A DNA stretch of 13,325 nucleotides from an uncultured Collinsella sp. (lineage in GTDB: Bacteria > Actinomycetota > Coriobacteriia > Coriobacteriales > Coriobacteriaceae): positions 1-13,325 of the forward strand of contig UQIT01000044.1 in assembly GCA_900541175.1 (NCBI GenBank), written 5' to 3'. A program made the translations under genes and the position numbers. Below the pieces are notes generated by a model. It did no database searches. It had not been told where the DNA came from and saw only the letters and a list, made by a program, of their open reading frames with translations. Positions 1 to 6,446 of this stretch are shown piece after piece; the stretch's first letter is position 1, and every line of letters starts with the position of its first letter.

Positions 1-131
1 TGGATCACCAGGGCGGTAACCGAAAAGCGGACCAGCTCGGAGCCGGAGCCACTACAGTGGCAGCCCGCGTCACCGCCCGCCCCGTGCGGACGCTCGTGCT
101 CGTACCCGCAGCCGTGCTCGTGTTCGGCCAC
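1..131 (-). CDS. N-terminus of a His/Cys-rich, probably metal-handling membrane protein (partial)
   Basis: This frame starts at GTG 131-129 and stays open to the window edge, giving 43 codons. Residues 1-30 are rich in His and Cys: the start reads VAEHEHGCGYEHERPHGAGG and a GCHC motif follows. A Ser/Gly linker leads to ELVRFSVTALVI, which looks like the start of a membrane helix. The GTG lies one base after the stop of the minus-strand gene at 133-381, so the two are probably translationally coupled; no strong ribosome-binding site is visible, and an in-frame TGA a few codons upstream leaves no other start. His-rich N-termini followed by membrane segments occur in heavy-metal P-type ATPases and cation-diffusion facilitators. 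Which family this is cannot be decided without the remainder, so the metal role is inference from composition. Confidence 0.55.
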   Translation of the reverse strand, partial: MAEHEHGCGYEHERPHGAGGDAGCHCSGSGSELVRFSVTALVI

Positions 132-132
132 T

Positions 133-381
133 TTACACCAGCTTCACGGAGCCGACGGAGTTGTGGTCGGCCTCGATGGCCTCTTCGTAGCCCTCGAGTG
201 CGTCGTGGGCCTCGTGCAGCGCGGCCATGGCTGCCTCGAGCTTGGCGCCGATGCGCTCCATGTCAAAATTCTCGGTCGCATGCAGCAGCTGATGGCTCCA
301 CTCATGAGCGAGCTCGATGGTGTCGTCGACCTGCTTGACGCTCATGGCAAGCTGGCTCATGTTCATTCCAACATCATGCAT
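133..381 (-). CDS. Small helical protein of unknown function (82 aa)
   Basis: I do not recognise this protein. ATG 381-379 is preceded by AAAAGGAGATTTCCC, a good ribosome-binding site at normal spacing, so it is likely a real gene. The product is 82 aa and acidic, without a signal peptide or membrane segment. Residues 8-70 look almost entirely helical, with regular hydrophobic spacing suggesting a coiled coil or helical hairpin. Six His residues are present, including HEWSHQLLH and HEAHDAL. The next gene follows after one base and begins with a His/Cys-rich segment, so the pair is probably one transcription unit. A role linked to that partner, such as a small metal-related accessory protein, is only a guess. 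A -10-like TAAAAT lies about 50 bases upstream with no clear -35. Confidence 0.6.
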   Translation of the reverse strand: MHDVGMNMSQLAMSVKQVDDTIELAHEWSHQLLHATENFDMERIGAKLEAAMAALHEAHDALEGYEEAIEADHNSVGSVKLV

Positions 382-602
382 GGGAAATCTCCTTTTGTAT
401 GGGGCAGTTCAGTGGTTCAGATTTTACTACGCCCGCTCTGTGCGCAGCTGCATAAGAAAACGGATACGAGTCTGTGCGACCCGCACCCGTTCACTGGGGG
501 CTGTTTGTGACTACCATACTATCCGTGGCTGCACTCGGTGCATCCAGAAGTCCGGCGAGCGGTGCAAAAGCGCTCATAGACGGCGGGTAAGTAACAAGCG
601 TA

Positions 603-923
603 TTACAGGTGCTTCTCCAGCAGCGCCTGCAGCCTCGCCTTGGGTAGGGCGCCAACCGAGCGGTCAATCTCCTCGCCGTTCTTAAACACAATCAGCGTGG
701 GGATGCTCATGACGCCATACTTCATGGCCAGGTCCTGGTTGTCGTCGACGTTGCATTTGGCAACGGCAAGCTTGCCCGCCAGCTCATCGGCAACCTCGTC
801 AACGATGGGCGAGAGGGATCGACAGGGCCCGCACCACGGTGCCCAAAAATCAACCAGCACGGGCAGGCTGTCGTTAACGATGGAATCGAAGTTCTCGGGG
901 GTAATCTGATTAATGTCAGCCAT
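603..923 (-). CDS. trxA: Thioredoxin
   Basis: The product is 106 aa, the usual length of a single-domain cytosolic thioredoxin. The redox active site WCGPC is at residues 30-34 in the context VDFWAPWCGPC. The cis-proline loop SIPT follows around residues 73-76 (cis-Pro 75) and the C-terminal FKNGEEIDRSVGAL strand-turn is typical. It reduces disulfides in cytosolic proteins such as ribonucleotide reductase and peroxiredoxins. The start chosen is ATG 923-921, which has GGAGGTCACC directly upstream. The in-frame ATG at 935 overlaps that ribosome-binding site and is unlikely. The gene stands alone, divergent from the plus-strand gene at 1060. A TATAAG element lies near 983-978 on this strand but its -35 is weak. 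No terminator is obvious downstream. Confidence 0.95.
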   Translation of the reverse strand: MADINQITPENFDSIVNDSLPVLVDFWAPWCGPCRSLSPIVDEVADELAGKLAVAKCNVDDNQDLAMKYGVMSIPTLIVFKNGEEIDRSVGALPKARLQALLEKHL

Positions 924-1002
924 GGTGACCTCCATAATGCGACGCGGCTCGGCCGCGTAAAACTCAGTACGACCGTGCTTATACCCAGCCGCCCGCAAAG
1001 CA

Positions 1003-1031
1003 ACCACTCGCGGGCAGCTCTTTTATATAAT
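1003..1031 (+). promoter_or_regulatory. Candidate promoter for the gene at 1060
   Basis: A perfect TATAAT is at 1026-1031, about 29 bases before the ATG at 1060. The position 17 bases upstream (1003-1008, ACCACT) does not resemble TTGACA, so only the -10 is convincing. GCCCGC at 991-996 and GCGGGC at 1010-1015 form an inverted repeat just upstream. Confidence 0.4.
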
Positions 1032-1059
1032 GGTGGGCACGCAAACGATTGGAGAGCGC

Positions 1060-1635
1060 ATGTCCACGTCACAAAGCCAGAAAAAAGAAGCCATCGCCCA
1101 GGCGGCCGAGCAGGAGCTCACATCGCTTGCGGTCCGTGGCGTGCGTATCGCGGGCAACGCGTGCTCGCCGATCGTGCTGGTCAAAGGCGATTTGGACGAG
1201 GCCGAGCGTTCGGGTGGCGAGCTTGCCGCCGGCCCGGATGGCGCGGCGTTGCGCAAGGCGCTTGGGGCCATCGGCTACGCGCCCGAGGATTTTTGCGTGC
1301 TGGCAAGCGTCGCCGGCGTGGGTGACGGAGCGGTCGCGGTGGGCGAGACTCTGCCGTGCGAGCTGTTCCGTGAGGCGCTTGAGGCTTTGGACCCCGAGGC
1401 GGTGCTACTGCTCGACAACAACGCGGCTGACGCCATGCGCGAGACCTACGCCGATATGCTCGTGGCGATCGATGACTTCGACACCGCCATGCTCAAGCCC
1501 GGCCTGGTCGCCCATGTGCAGGGTCGCCGCGTGCTCGCGCTCGACGGCTTTGAGGCGGCGCTCACTGACAAAGCCGCCAAGCAGCGCATGTGGGCATACA
1601 TCAAGCAGCTGACCCCGGCAGCCGCGCCGCTGTAG
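1060..1635 (+). CDS. Degenerate uracil-DNA-glycosylase-superfamily-like protein, function unknown
   Basis: The product is 191 aa. ATG 1060 was chosen because GGAGAGCGC lies immediately upstream; an upstream in-frame ATG at 1030 overlaps the TATAAT box. The layout resembles family 4/5 uracil-DNA glycosylases. A strand ending in VLVKGD (39-44) is followed by acidic residues, then GPDGAALRKALGAIGYAPED (58-77), which matches the G-x-AG-x-LL-x-x-x-L-x-x-IG-x-x-ED pattern. Next come LDPEAVLLLDNNAADAM (110-126), where the family has a strand plus G-x-x-A, and a late strand RRVLALDGFEAAL where the family has its HPS motif. The catalytic GEAPG-type motif reads VKGDLDEAE, HPS reads DGF, and iron-sulfur cysteines are absent. 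If the fold assignment holds, it is not an active glycosylase. The alternative is an unrelated alpha/beta protein. No operon partner is present. Confidence 0.6.
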   Translation: MSTSQSQKKEAIAQAAEQELTSLAVRGVRIAGNACSPIVLVKGDLDEAERSGGELAAGPDGAALRKALGAIGYAPEDFCVLASVAGVGDGAVAVGETLPCELFREALEALDPEAVLLLDNNAADAMRETYADMLVAIDDFDTAMLKPGLVAHVQGRRVLALDGFEAALTDKAAKQRMWAYIKQLTPAAAPL

Positions 1636-1650
1636 CGAGCCCGCATCGAC

Positions 1651-1681
1651 AAAAGACCCCGAGCGGGCGAGCCGCACCCGC
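1651..1681 (-). terminator. Weak candidate terminator of the sensor-kinase unit
   Basis: On the minus strand, a GCGGG/CCCGC stem (1681-1677 with 1667-1663) is followed seven bases later by TTTT at 1654-1651. It lies in the short convergent gap between the genes ending at 1635 and 1710. The stem is short and the T-run is displaced, so this is tentative. Confidence 0.25.
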
Positions 1682-1709
1682 GGAACGCAAATCCGTCGCG
1701 CCCGCGCCC

Positions 1710-2987
1710 TTACATCACAACGCGCAGCTCAAACTGATCGCCGTTAATGCGGAACTGGCAGTTGCCGTTCATGCGCTCCACGGCGAGCTTAATGCTCTTG
1801 GTGCCAAAGCCGTGACCGGCGTGCTGAGCCACGGGCATGCCGTCGACCATGTGCGGCGCCCGTCCAAATGTGTTGGAAACCGAAAGCAGCAGCTGCCCGT
1901 CCTCAAACCGCAGATCAAGATCGACAAAGCGCTTGCCCTCGGGGGCGGTGCTCGCCGCGGCAATGGCGTTTTCCAGGGCATTCGAAAGCACGCTGAACAG
2001 GTCGACATCGGCCACATGCACGCTCTGGGGCACGGCGGCGCGCAAGTCGGCGGAAATGCCGCGCTTGCTGATATCCGAGCCAAACGACGAAAGCGCGATG
2101 TTTACGGTCTCGTTGGCGCAGAAGCGGCGTACGGCGGTGCGGTCGCCGGCTTCGCAGAGTTCGTCGATGCGTTTGAGCGCCTCGTCGGTGTGGCCCTCCT
2201 CAATTAAAGCGGCCAGGCCGCGTAGGAAGTGGCGCATATCGTGGCGAAGAATCGACAGCTCGCGCCCAGATTGACGCCAGGCCTCGAGCTCTTTGATGGC
2301 GGCGCTGTCGCGTGTCTCGAGCATCCAGCGTTCACGCTCGGCAGCTTCTTTTTCTTCGTATTCGCGTAGGTAAACGGCAAGAAACATAAGATAGAAGGCA
2401 CAGAGCGCAAATGCCAAAAACTCAACCGTCACCACCGAGCCCGAGTGGAACAGCGTGGTATAGACGTTGGTGGCATAGTCAAAGACGTAATAGACGAGCG
2501 GTAGGATTAAAAGGATGCTCAGCTCGGTGGTGCTTTTAATCGCCAAGCGCGGACCGATGTCGCCGGCCCAATGCAACAGGACGGCAAAGACGGCGAGTGT
2601 GGTCGCGATGCGCGCCAGATAGTACGCGATCTGAGAATCGGTTGCGGCAAATGCGGCGATGCCCATCCAATTGCTGAACTGGCAGCTCAGATAGGCACTC
2701 GTAATGCCGAGCACGGCAAGCAGCGGGCTCAGGCGGTAGCGCGCGCACAAATAGATGACGAGCGGCAGATGCACGACGAGCGGATATACCTGGCGGGCGA
2801 AAAGCTCGCCGCCGACGGCATTGGCGAGGCCAAATGCGCATCCAGTTACGGCACCGACCAGCACCAGTTCAAGCGCATGACGCCGGTTGATCTCGATACC
2901 GCACAGCGCCGCCGAGGCAAAGACGCCAAAGAGCAGCGTCGTGGCGTGGTGGATTGCCCAAAGGACCATTTCGACCGAGGAGACCAT
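1710..2987 (-). CDS. AgrC-like sensor histidine kinase (GHKL, HPK10 type)
   Basis: The product is 425 aa. Residues 1-207 hold six or seven hydrophobic helices, making a polytopic membrane sensor without a large extracellular domain. A charged linker (208-240) leads to the phosphoacceptor helix with LRHDMRHFLRGL, His249 being the likely autophosphorylated residue. The ATPase domain has an N-box NALENAIAAA (N336, N340) and a G-box GHGFGTKSI (391-399). The RHDMRH dimerisation motif and GHKL domain are those of peptide- or quorum-sensing kinases paired with LytTR regulators. The start ATG 2987-2985 shares its A with the TGA stop of the regulator frame (TGATG), so the two are translationally coupled and the regulator is the cognate partner. 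No signal-peptide precursor gene is visible nearby, so the ligand is unknown. Confidence 0.9.
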   Translation of the reverse strand: MVSSVEMVLWAIHHATTLLFGVFASAALCGIEINRRHALELVLVGAVTGCAFGLANAVGGELFARQVYPLVVHLPLVIYLCARYRLSPLLAVLGITSAYLSCQFSNWMGIAAFAATDSQIAYYLARIATTLAVFAVLLHWAGDIGPRLAIKSTTELSILLILPLVYYVFDYATNVYTTLFHSGSVVTVEFLAFALCAFYLMFLAVYLREYEEKEAAERERWMLETRDSAAIKELEAWRQSGRELSILRHDMRHFLRGLAALIEEGHTDEALKRIDELCEAGDRTAVRRFCANETVNIALSSFGSDISKRGISADLRAAVPQSVHVADVDLFSVLSNALENAIAAASTAPEGKRFVDLDLRFEDGQLLLSVSNTFGRAPHMVDGMPVAQHAGHGFGTKSIKLAVERMNGNCQFRINGDQFELRVVM

Positions 2988-3693
2988 CAGTGTCTCCCAC
3001 CCTCAAAGCGAACCGCAAAGTAGGCGTCTTGGAATCCCTGCTTGCAGCTGCGCGAAAGCGGGATGCACGCACCCGAGCGCATGACGATGTCCGTGCGGTC
3101 AAAGTGATCGATATTGCGCAGGTTGACCTGGTAGCTGCGGTGGCATTTTGCGCCAAACGGTCTTCGACGCTGCGGAATGACTCGAGTGCCTCGATATCGC
3201 GTCCGTCGCGCAGGTGGAAGACCACGTGCTTGTTGCGCGCCTCGGCATATTCGATGTCGGACAGGCGCAGGGCGTGGTAGCCAAAGGACGTTTTGATGAC
3301 GAGTTCGTCGGTCGCTGCCGGACGCATGCTCGAAAGCTCGTCGAGCAGTTGCGCCAGGCGCTCGTAAGTCACGGGCTTGAGCAGATAATCGAAGGCGCGG
3401 ACCTCGTAGGACTCCAGTGCAAACTCGGGCGATGAGGTGAGAAACACCAAGCGCACGGCGGTATCGGCCTGGCGCAATTCGCGCGCGGTGTCCATGCCGT
3501 TGACGAGCGGCATGATCATGTCGAGCAGAATGATGTCGGCGCGCGATGCGGCATGGCGGGCCAGCAGGTCCTCGCCGCGCGTGACGAGCGCAACATCGAC
3601 CGCCGTGCCCGTCTCGGTCGACCAACGGTCGATCATCCGGTGCAGTTTATCTAGAAAAGTGATGTCGTCGTCGCAGGCAATAATCTTGAGCAT
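2987..3693 (-). pseudogene. LytTR-family response regulator, frameshifted in the DNA-binding domain
   Basis: ATG 3693 has an AAGGGGG ribosome-binding site. Residues 1-115 form a normal receiver domain: acidic D8-D10, phosphoacceptor D58 in LLDMIMP, T86, and K106 in LLKPVT. A LytTR domain begins around residue 130 (ELVIKTSFGYHALRLSDIEY). At about residue 182, near base 3150, the frame stops making sense. The next frame continues the domain exactly: CHRSYQVNLRNIDHFD, then RSGACIPLSRS, ending at TGA 2989-2987, which overlaps the kinase start. The unshifted frame runs on as non-LytTR sequence to 2869, deep inside the kinase gene. One missing base would restore it, for example in the run GCGCAAAATGCC; 4 or 7 bases are also possible. 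Intact family members are about 235-245 aa. The cause may be a true mutation or a sequencing error. Confidence 0.85.
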
Positions 3694-3899
3694 TCGGCCC
3701 CCTTAGTAATTCGATTTTGCCACATCGGGCACGCGCCGCTTGCGGAGACGCGTCCCATTTGCGCCCCGCGTCGTGCAACTCGCGCCAAGCGGTATTGCGG
3801 TGGCGAAAGATGCCCCTTGCGCTACCGAAAGCCCGGCTAACCTCAGCTTGCCAGTTCGAAAATGGACCTGCCATATGATTGAATCTTTATTTCAACTTT

Positions 3900-3943
3900 A
3901 CACCTAGGTTTACAGCTGTCTTGTCAGCTGTAAACCTAGGTGT
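3900..3943. promoter_or_regulatory. Perfect 19-bp inverted repeat, candidate NiaR operator
   Basis: The arms at 3900-3918 and 3925-3943 are exact reverse complements, separated by TCTTGT. Each arm contains two smaller palindromes, ACCTAGGT and an AGCT-centred one (ACAGCTGT on the left, CAGCTG on the right), so the site is nested. It overlaps the -35 and spacer of the nadA promoter. With niaR as last gene of the unit, it is the obvious candidate operator, inferred from position. No T-run follows, so it is not an intrinsic terminator. Confidence 0.7.
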
Positions 3944-3949
3944 CATACT
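3921..3949 (+). promoter_or_regulatory. Promoter of the nadABC-niaR unit
   Basis: TTGTCA (3921-3926) and CATACT (3944-3949) are separated by exactly 17 bases. A TG at 3941-3942 in extended -10 position strengthens the weak -10. Transcription would start near 3956, about 30 bases before the nadA ATG. The -35 begins in the loop of the inverted repeat and the right arm fills the spacer, so a bound repressor would block polymerase. Confidence 0.6.
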
Positions 3950-3984
3950 AAAGCCCCAAGATTCGCCAAAAGAGAGGGGCCTTG

Positions 3985-5010
3985 ATGGCACAGAGCGCGA
4001 ACATGGATGCGTCGGAGCTTGCACGCGATATCGCGGCCGGCCTAGCATCGGCAACGACGGCAACGGAGCGTGCGGCACTGGTGCCCGCAGAGCTCGTCGA
4101 GGCCATTCAGCAACTAAAAACCCAACGTGACGCGGTGATCCTGGCGCACTATTACGTGGCGCCCGAGGTCCAAGCCGTTGCCGATTACGTCGGCGATAGC
4201 TTCTACCTGGCAAAGCTCGCCAAAAGCCTGCCGCAGCAGACCATCGTGTTGTGCGGCGTGGAGTTTATGGGCGAGAGCGCCAAGCTGCTCAATCCCACTA
4301 AGACCGTGCTGCTGCCCGAGCCGGGCGCGGACTGCCCCATGGCGCACATGGTCAAGCGCGAGACGGTCGACGCGGCGCGCGCCGAGTACGGCGACGACCT
4401 GGCCGTGGTGTGCTACGTCAACTCCACGGTCGAGATCAAGAGCTGGAGCGACGTGTGCGTCACCAGCTCCAACGCCGTTAAGATCGTGTCCGAGCTGCCG
4501 CAGCAGCATATCCTGTTCATTCCCGACCAAAACCTGGGACGCTTCGTAGCCGAGCAGGTGCCGCAAAAGCACGTCATCCTCAACAACGGCTACTGCCCGC
4601 GCCATCACATCATCACCGTCGAGCAGATCGTCGACGCGACGGAGGCCCACCCCGACGCGCTCGTGCTGGCGCACCCCGAGTGCAAGGCCGACGTCCTGGC
4701 CGAGGCCGACTACATCGGCTCCACCGCCGGCATCATCAAGTATGCCGAGGAGTCCGACGCGAGCGAGTTCATTATCGTGACGGTCCGCGGCGTGCTCTAC
4801 GAGCTCGAGCGCCGCTGCCAGGGCACCGGCAAGAAGTTCTACTTCCCCGTGGTGCAGCCCACCTGCGTCAACATGGATCTCATCACGCTCGAAAAGCTCG
4901 TGCGCTGCCTGGAGACGGGCGAGGGCGAGGTGCAGATCGGCGTGTCGGACGAGGCTGCCGACCAGGCCAAACTCACGCTCGACCGCATGCTCGAGTACGC
5001 AGCACGCTAG
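3985..5010 (+). CDS. nadA: Quinolinate synthase A
   Basis: The product is 341 aa, normal for the family. NadA is a [4Fe-4S] enzyme that condenses iminoaspartate with dihydroxyacetone phosphate to quinolinate in de novo NAD synthesis. Three cluster ligands can be placed: C90 in VLCGVEFMGESAK, C204 in NGYCPRHH, and C294 in QPTCVNMD. Substrate-site motifs AHYYVAPEVQ (54-63), YVNSTVEIKSW (144-154) and HPEC (230-233) are present. ATG 3985 was chosen; it has AGAGAGGGG upstream at good spacing, although TTG 3982 directly before it could also serve. It is the first gene of the nad unit, just behind the operator-promoter, with nadB 56 bases downstream. The exposed cluster is oxygen-sensitive in known NadA proteins, which fits an anaerobic lifestyle. 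Confidence 0.96.
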   Translation: MAQSANMDASELARDIAAGLASATTATERAALVPAELVEAIQQLKTQRDAVILAHYYVAPEVQAVADYVGDSFYLAKLAKSLPQQTIVLCGVEFMGESAKLLNPTKTVLLPEPGADCPMAHMVKRETVDAARAEYGDDLAVVCYVNSTVEIKSWSDVCVTSSNAVKIVSELPQQHILFIPDQNLGRFVAEQVPQKHVILNNGYCPRHHIITVEQIVDATEAHPDALVLAHPECKADVLAEADYIGSTAGIIKYAEESDASEFIIVTVRGVLYELERRCQGTGKKFYFPVVQPTCVNMDLITLEKLVRCLETGEGEVQIGVSDEAADQAKLTLDRMLEYAAR

Positions 5011-5014
5011 AACG

Positions 5015-5047
5015 ATGTGTCATGAGGGGCAGTCCCTTATGCCACAT
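5015..5047 (+). repeat. Imperfect hairpin between nadA and nadB
   Basis: ATGTG (5015-5019) pairs with CACAT (5043-5047), CAT (5021-5023) with ATG (5039-5041), and AGGG (5025-5028) with CCCT (5034-5037). There is one T/C mismatch and one G-U pair, and the loop is GCAGT. It ends just before the nadB ribosome-binding site. No T-run follows. It could adjust relative expression or be a small intergenic repeat. Confidence 0.55.
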
Positions 5048-5066
5048 TACAAGGGAGAGGATTCCT

Positions 5067-6443
5067 GTGGAAACCAAACAATACCCCGACATGGAGTGCG
5101 ACGTCGTCATTGCCGGCTGCGGCGTAGCGGGCTTGTACGCGGCTCTCAACCTGCCGACGAGCACGCGCGTGATCATGCTCTCCAAGGGCGCTGTCGACGA
5201 GTGCGATTCGATGCTCGCGCAGGGCGGCATCTGCGTGCTGCCCGAAGGCTCGGACTACGATGCCTTCTTTGAGGACACCATGCACGCCGGCCACTACGAG
5301 AACCGCCGCGAGAGCGTCGACATCATGATTCGCTCGAGCCGCTCGGTCATCAACGACCTGCTGGCGATGGGCGTGGACTTTGAGCGCAAGGCCGACGGCA
5401 GCCTCAATTTTACCCGCGAGGGCGCACACAGCCGTCCGCGCATTGCCTTCCATGCCGATATCACCGGCAAGGAGATTACGACCAAGCTGCTTCAGGCTGT
5501 CCGCAAGCTGGACAACGTGCAGATTTTGGAGCACGTGGCCATGACCGACATCCTGACCGCCGAGCGCGATGGCGCCACGGTGTGCACCGGCGTCGTCGCC
5601 GTAGCCGTGGACGAGGACAACTCGGTTCGCCCCGCCGACGAGCTGGCAAATGCCGTTGAGGGCGTGCATGCCGGTAAGCCGTTTAAGATCCATGCCCGCC
5701 ACACGCTGTGGGCGACGGGTGGCATTGGCGGCGTGTACGACCACTCGACCAACTACCCGCAGCTCACGGGCGACGCCTGCTACATCGCTCAGGAGCATGG
5801 CATTAAGATGGAGCACCTGGACTACGTGCAGATCCATCCCACGGGTCTGTTCTCGCCGCAGCCGGGTCGCACGTTCCTGATCAGCGAGAGCTGCCGCGGC
5901 GAGGGCGCGATTTTGCTCAACGCCGCCGGCGAGCGTTTTACCGACGAGTTGCAGCCGCGCGACGTTGTCGCCGCCGCCATCCGCGAGCAGATGAAGCAGG
6001 ACGGCACCGAGCACGAGTGGCTGAGCTTTGCCCCCGTCGAGCGTGACGTGGTGACCGGGCACTTTGCCAACATTCGCGCGCGCTGCCTGGAGGACGGCCG
6101 CGACATCTTGGACGAGCCCATTCCCGTTACGCCGACGCAGCACTACTTTATGGGCGGCGTGTGGGTCGACAAGGACGGCCGCACCTCGATGCCCGAACTC
6201 TACGCCGCGGGCGAGACGGCCTGCAACGGCGTTCACGGCAAGAACCGCCTTGCATCAAACAGTCTGCTCGAAGCACTGGTCTGGGGTCGTCGCGCCGCGT
6301 GGTACATGCGTACCGGCGAGTCGCTGGCCGTGGAGCAGGCGGGCGATACCGCGCTCGATGGCCGTCATCGCGCCCTGAGTGCCGACACCCTGGCAATCGA
6401 TGATTTGGCCCGTGCCGCCGGCACGCAGGCCGTGGAGGAGTAG
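5067..6443 (+). CDS. nadB: L-aspartate oxidase, short form
   Basis: This FAD flavoenzyme oxidises L-aspartate to iminoaspartate, the NadA substrate; in anaerobes fumarate can serve as electron acceptor. The product is 458 aa from GTG 5067, chosen for AAGGGAGAGG six bases upstream; the same frame is open far upstream but there it overlaps nadA. The FAD-binding motif is IAGCGVAGLYAALNL (15-29). Flavin and active-site signatures follow: SMLAQGGICV (48-57), FHADITGKEI (128-137), LWATGGIGGVY (214-224), QIHPTGLF (255-262), ESCRGEGAILL (274-284) and KNRLASNSLLEALV (392-405). The protein ends about 50 residues after the last motif. E. coli NadB is about 540 aa, so most of the C-terminal helical domain is missing. 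The stop lies three bases before nadC and nothing suggests a frameshift. Confidence 0.93.
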   Translation: METKQYPDMECDVVIAGCGVAGLYAALNLPTSTRVIMLSKGAVDECDSMLAQGGICVLPEGSDYDAFFEDTMHAGHYENRRESVDIMIRSSRSVINDLLAMGVDFERKADGSLNFTREGAHSRPRIAFHADITGKEITTKLLQAVRKLDNVQILEHVAMTDILTAERDGATVCTGVVAVAVDEDNSVRPADELANAVEGVHAGKPFKIHARHTLWATGGIGGVYDHSTNYPQLTGDACYIAQEHGIKMEHLDYVQIHPTGLFSPQPGRTFLISESCRGEGAILLNAAGERFTDELQPRDVVAAAIREQMKQDGTEHEWLSFAPVERDVVTGHFANIRARCLEDGRDILDEPIPVTPTQHYFMGGVWVDKDGRTSMPELYAAGETACNGVHGKNRLASNSLLEALVWGRRAAWYMRTGESLAVEQAGDTALDGRHRALSADTLAIDDLARAAGTQAVEE

Positions 6444-6446
6444 ACC

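Noticed and set aside
382..602. Possible gene between the 82-aa gene and trxA
   Set aside because: Frames here lack ribosome-binding sites and recognisable motifs; apart from the weak promoter-like TAAAAT I see nothing.
3145..3160. Programmed ribosomal frameshift in the response regulator
   Set aside because: GCGCAAAATGCC does not offer an X-XXY-YYZ heptamer in frame and no downstream stimulatory structure is evident; a plain indel is simpler.
3647..3874. Minus-strand frame of 75 codons upstream of the response regulator
   Set aside because: No ribosome-binding site, it overlaps the regulator start, and its composition is that of random GC-rich sequence.
5037..6236. Long open minus-strand frame opposite nadB
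   Set aside because: Antisense shadow of a well-supported gene, with low-complexity His/Ala/Val-rich translation and no ribosome-binding site.
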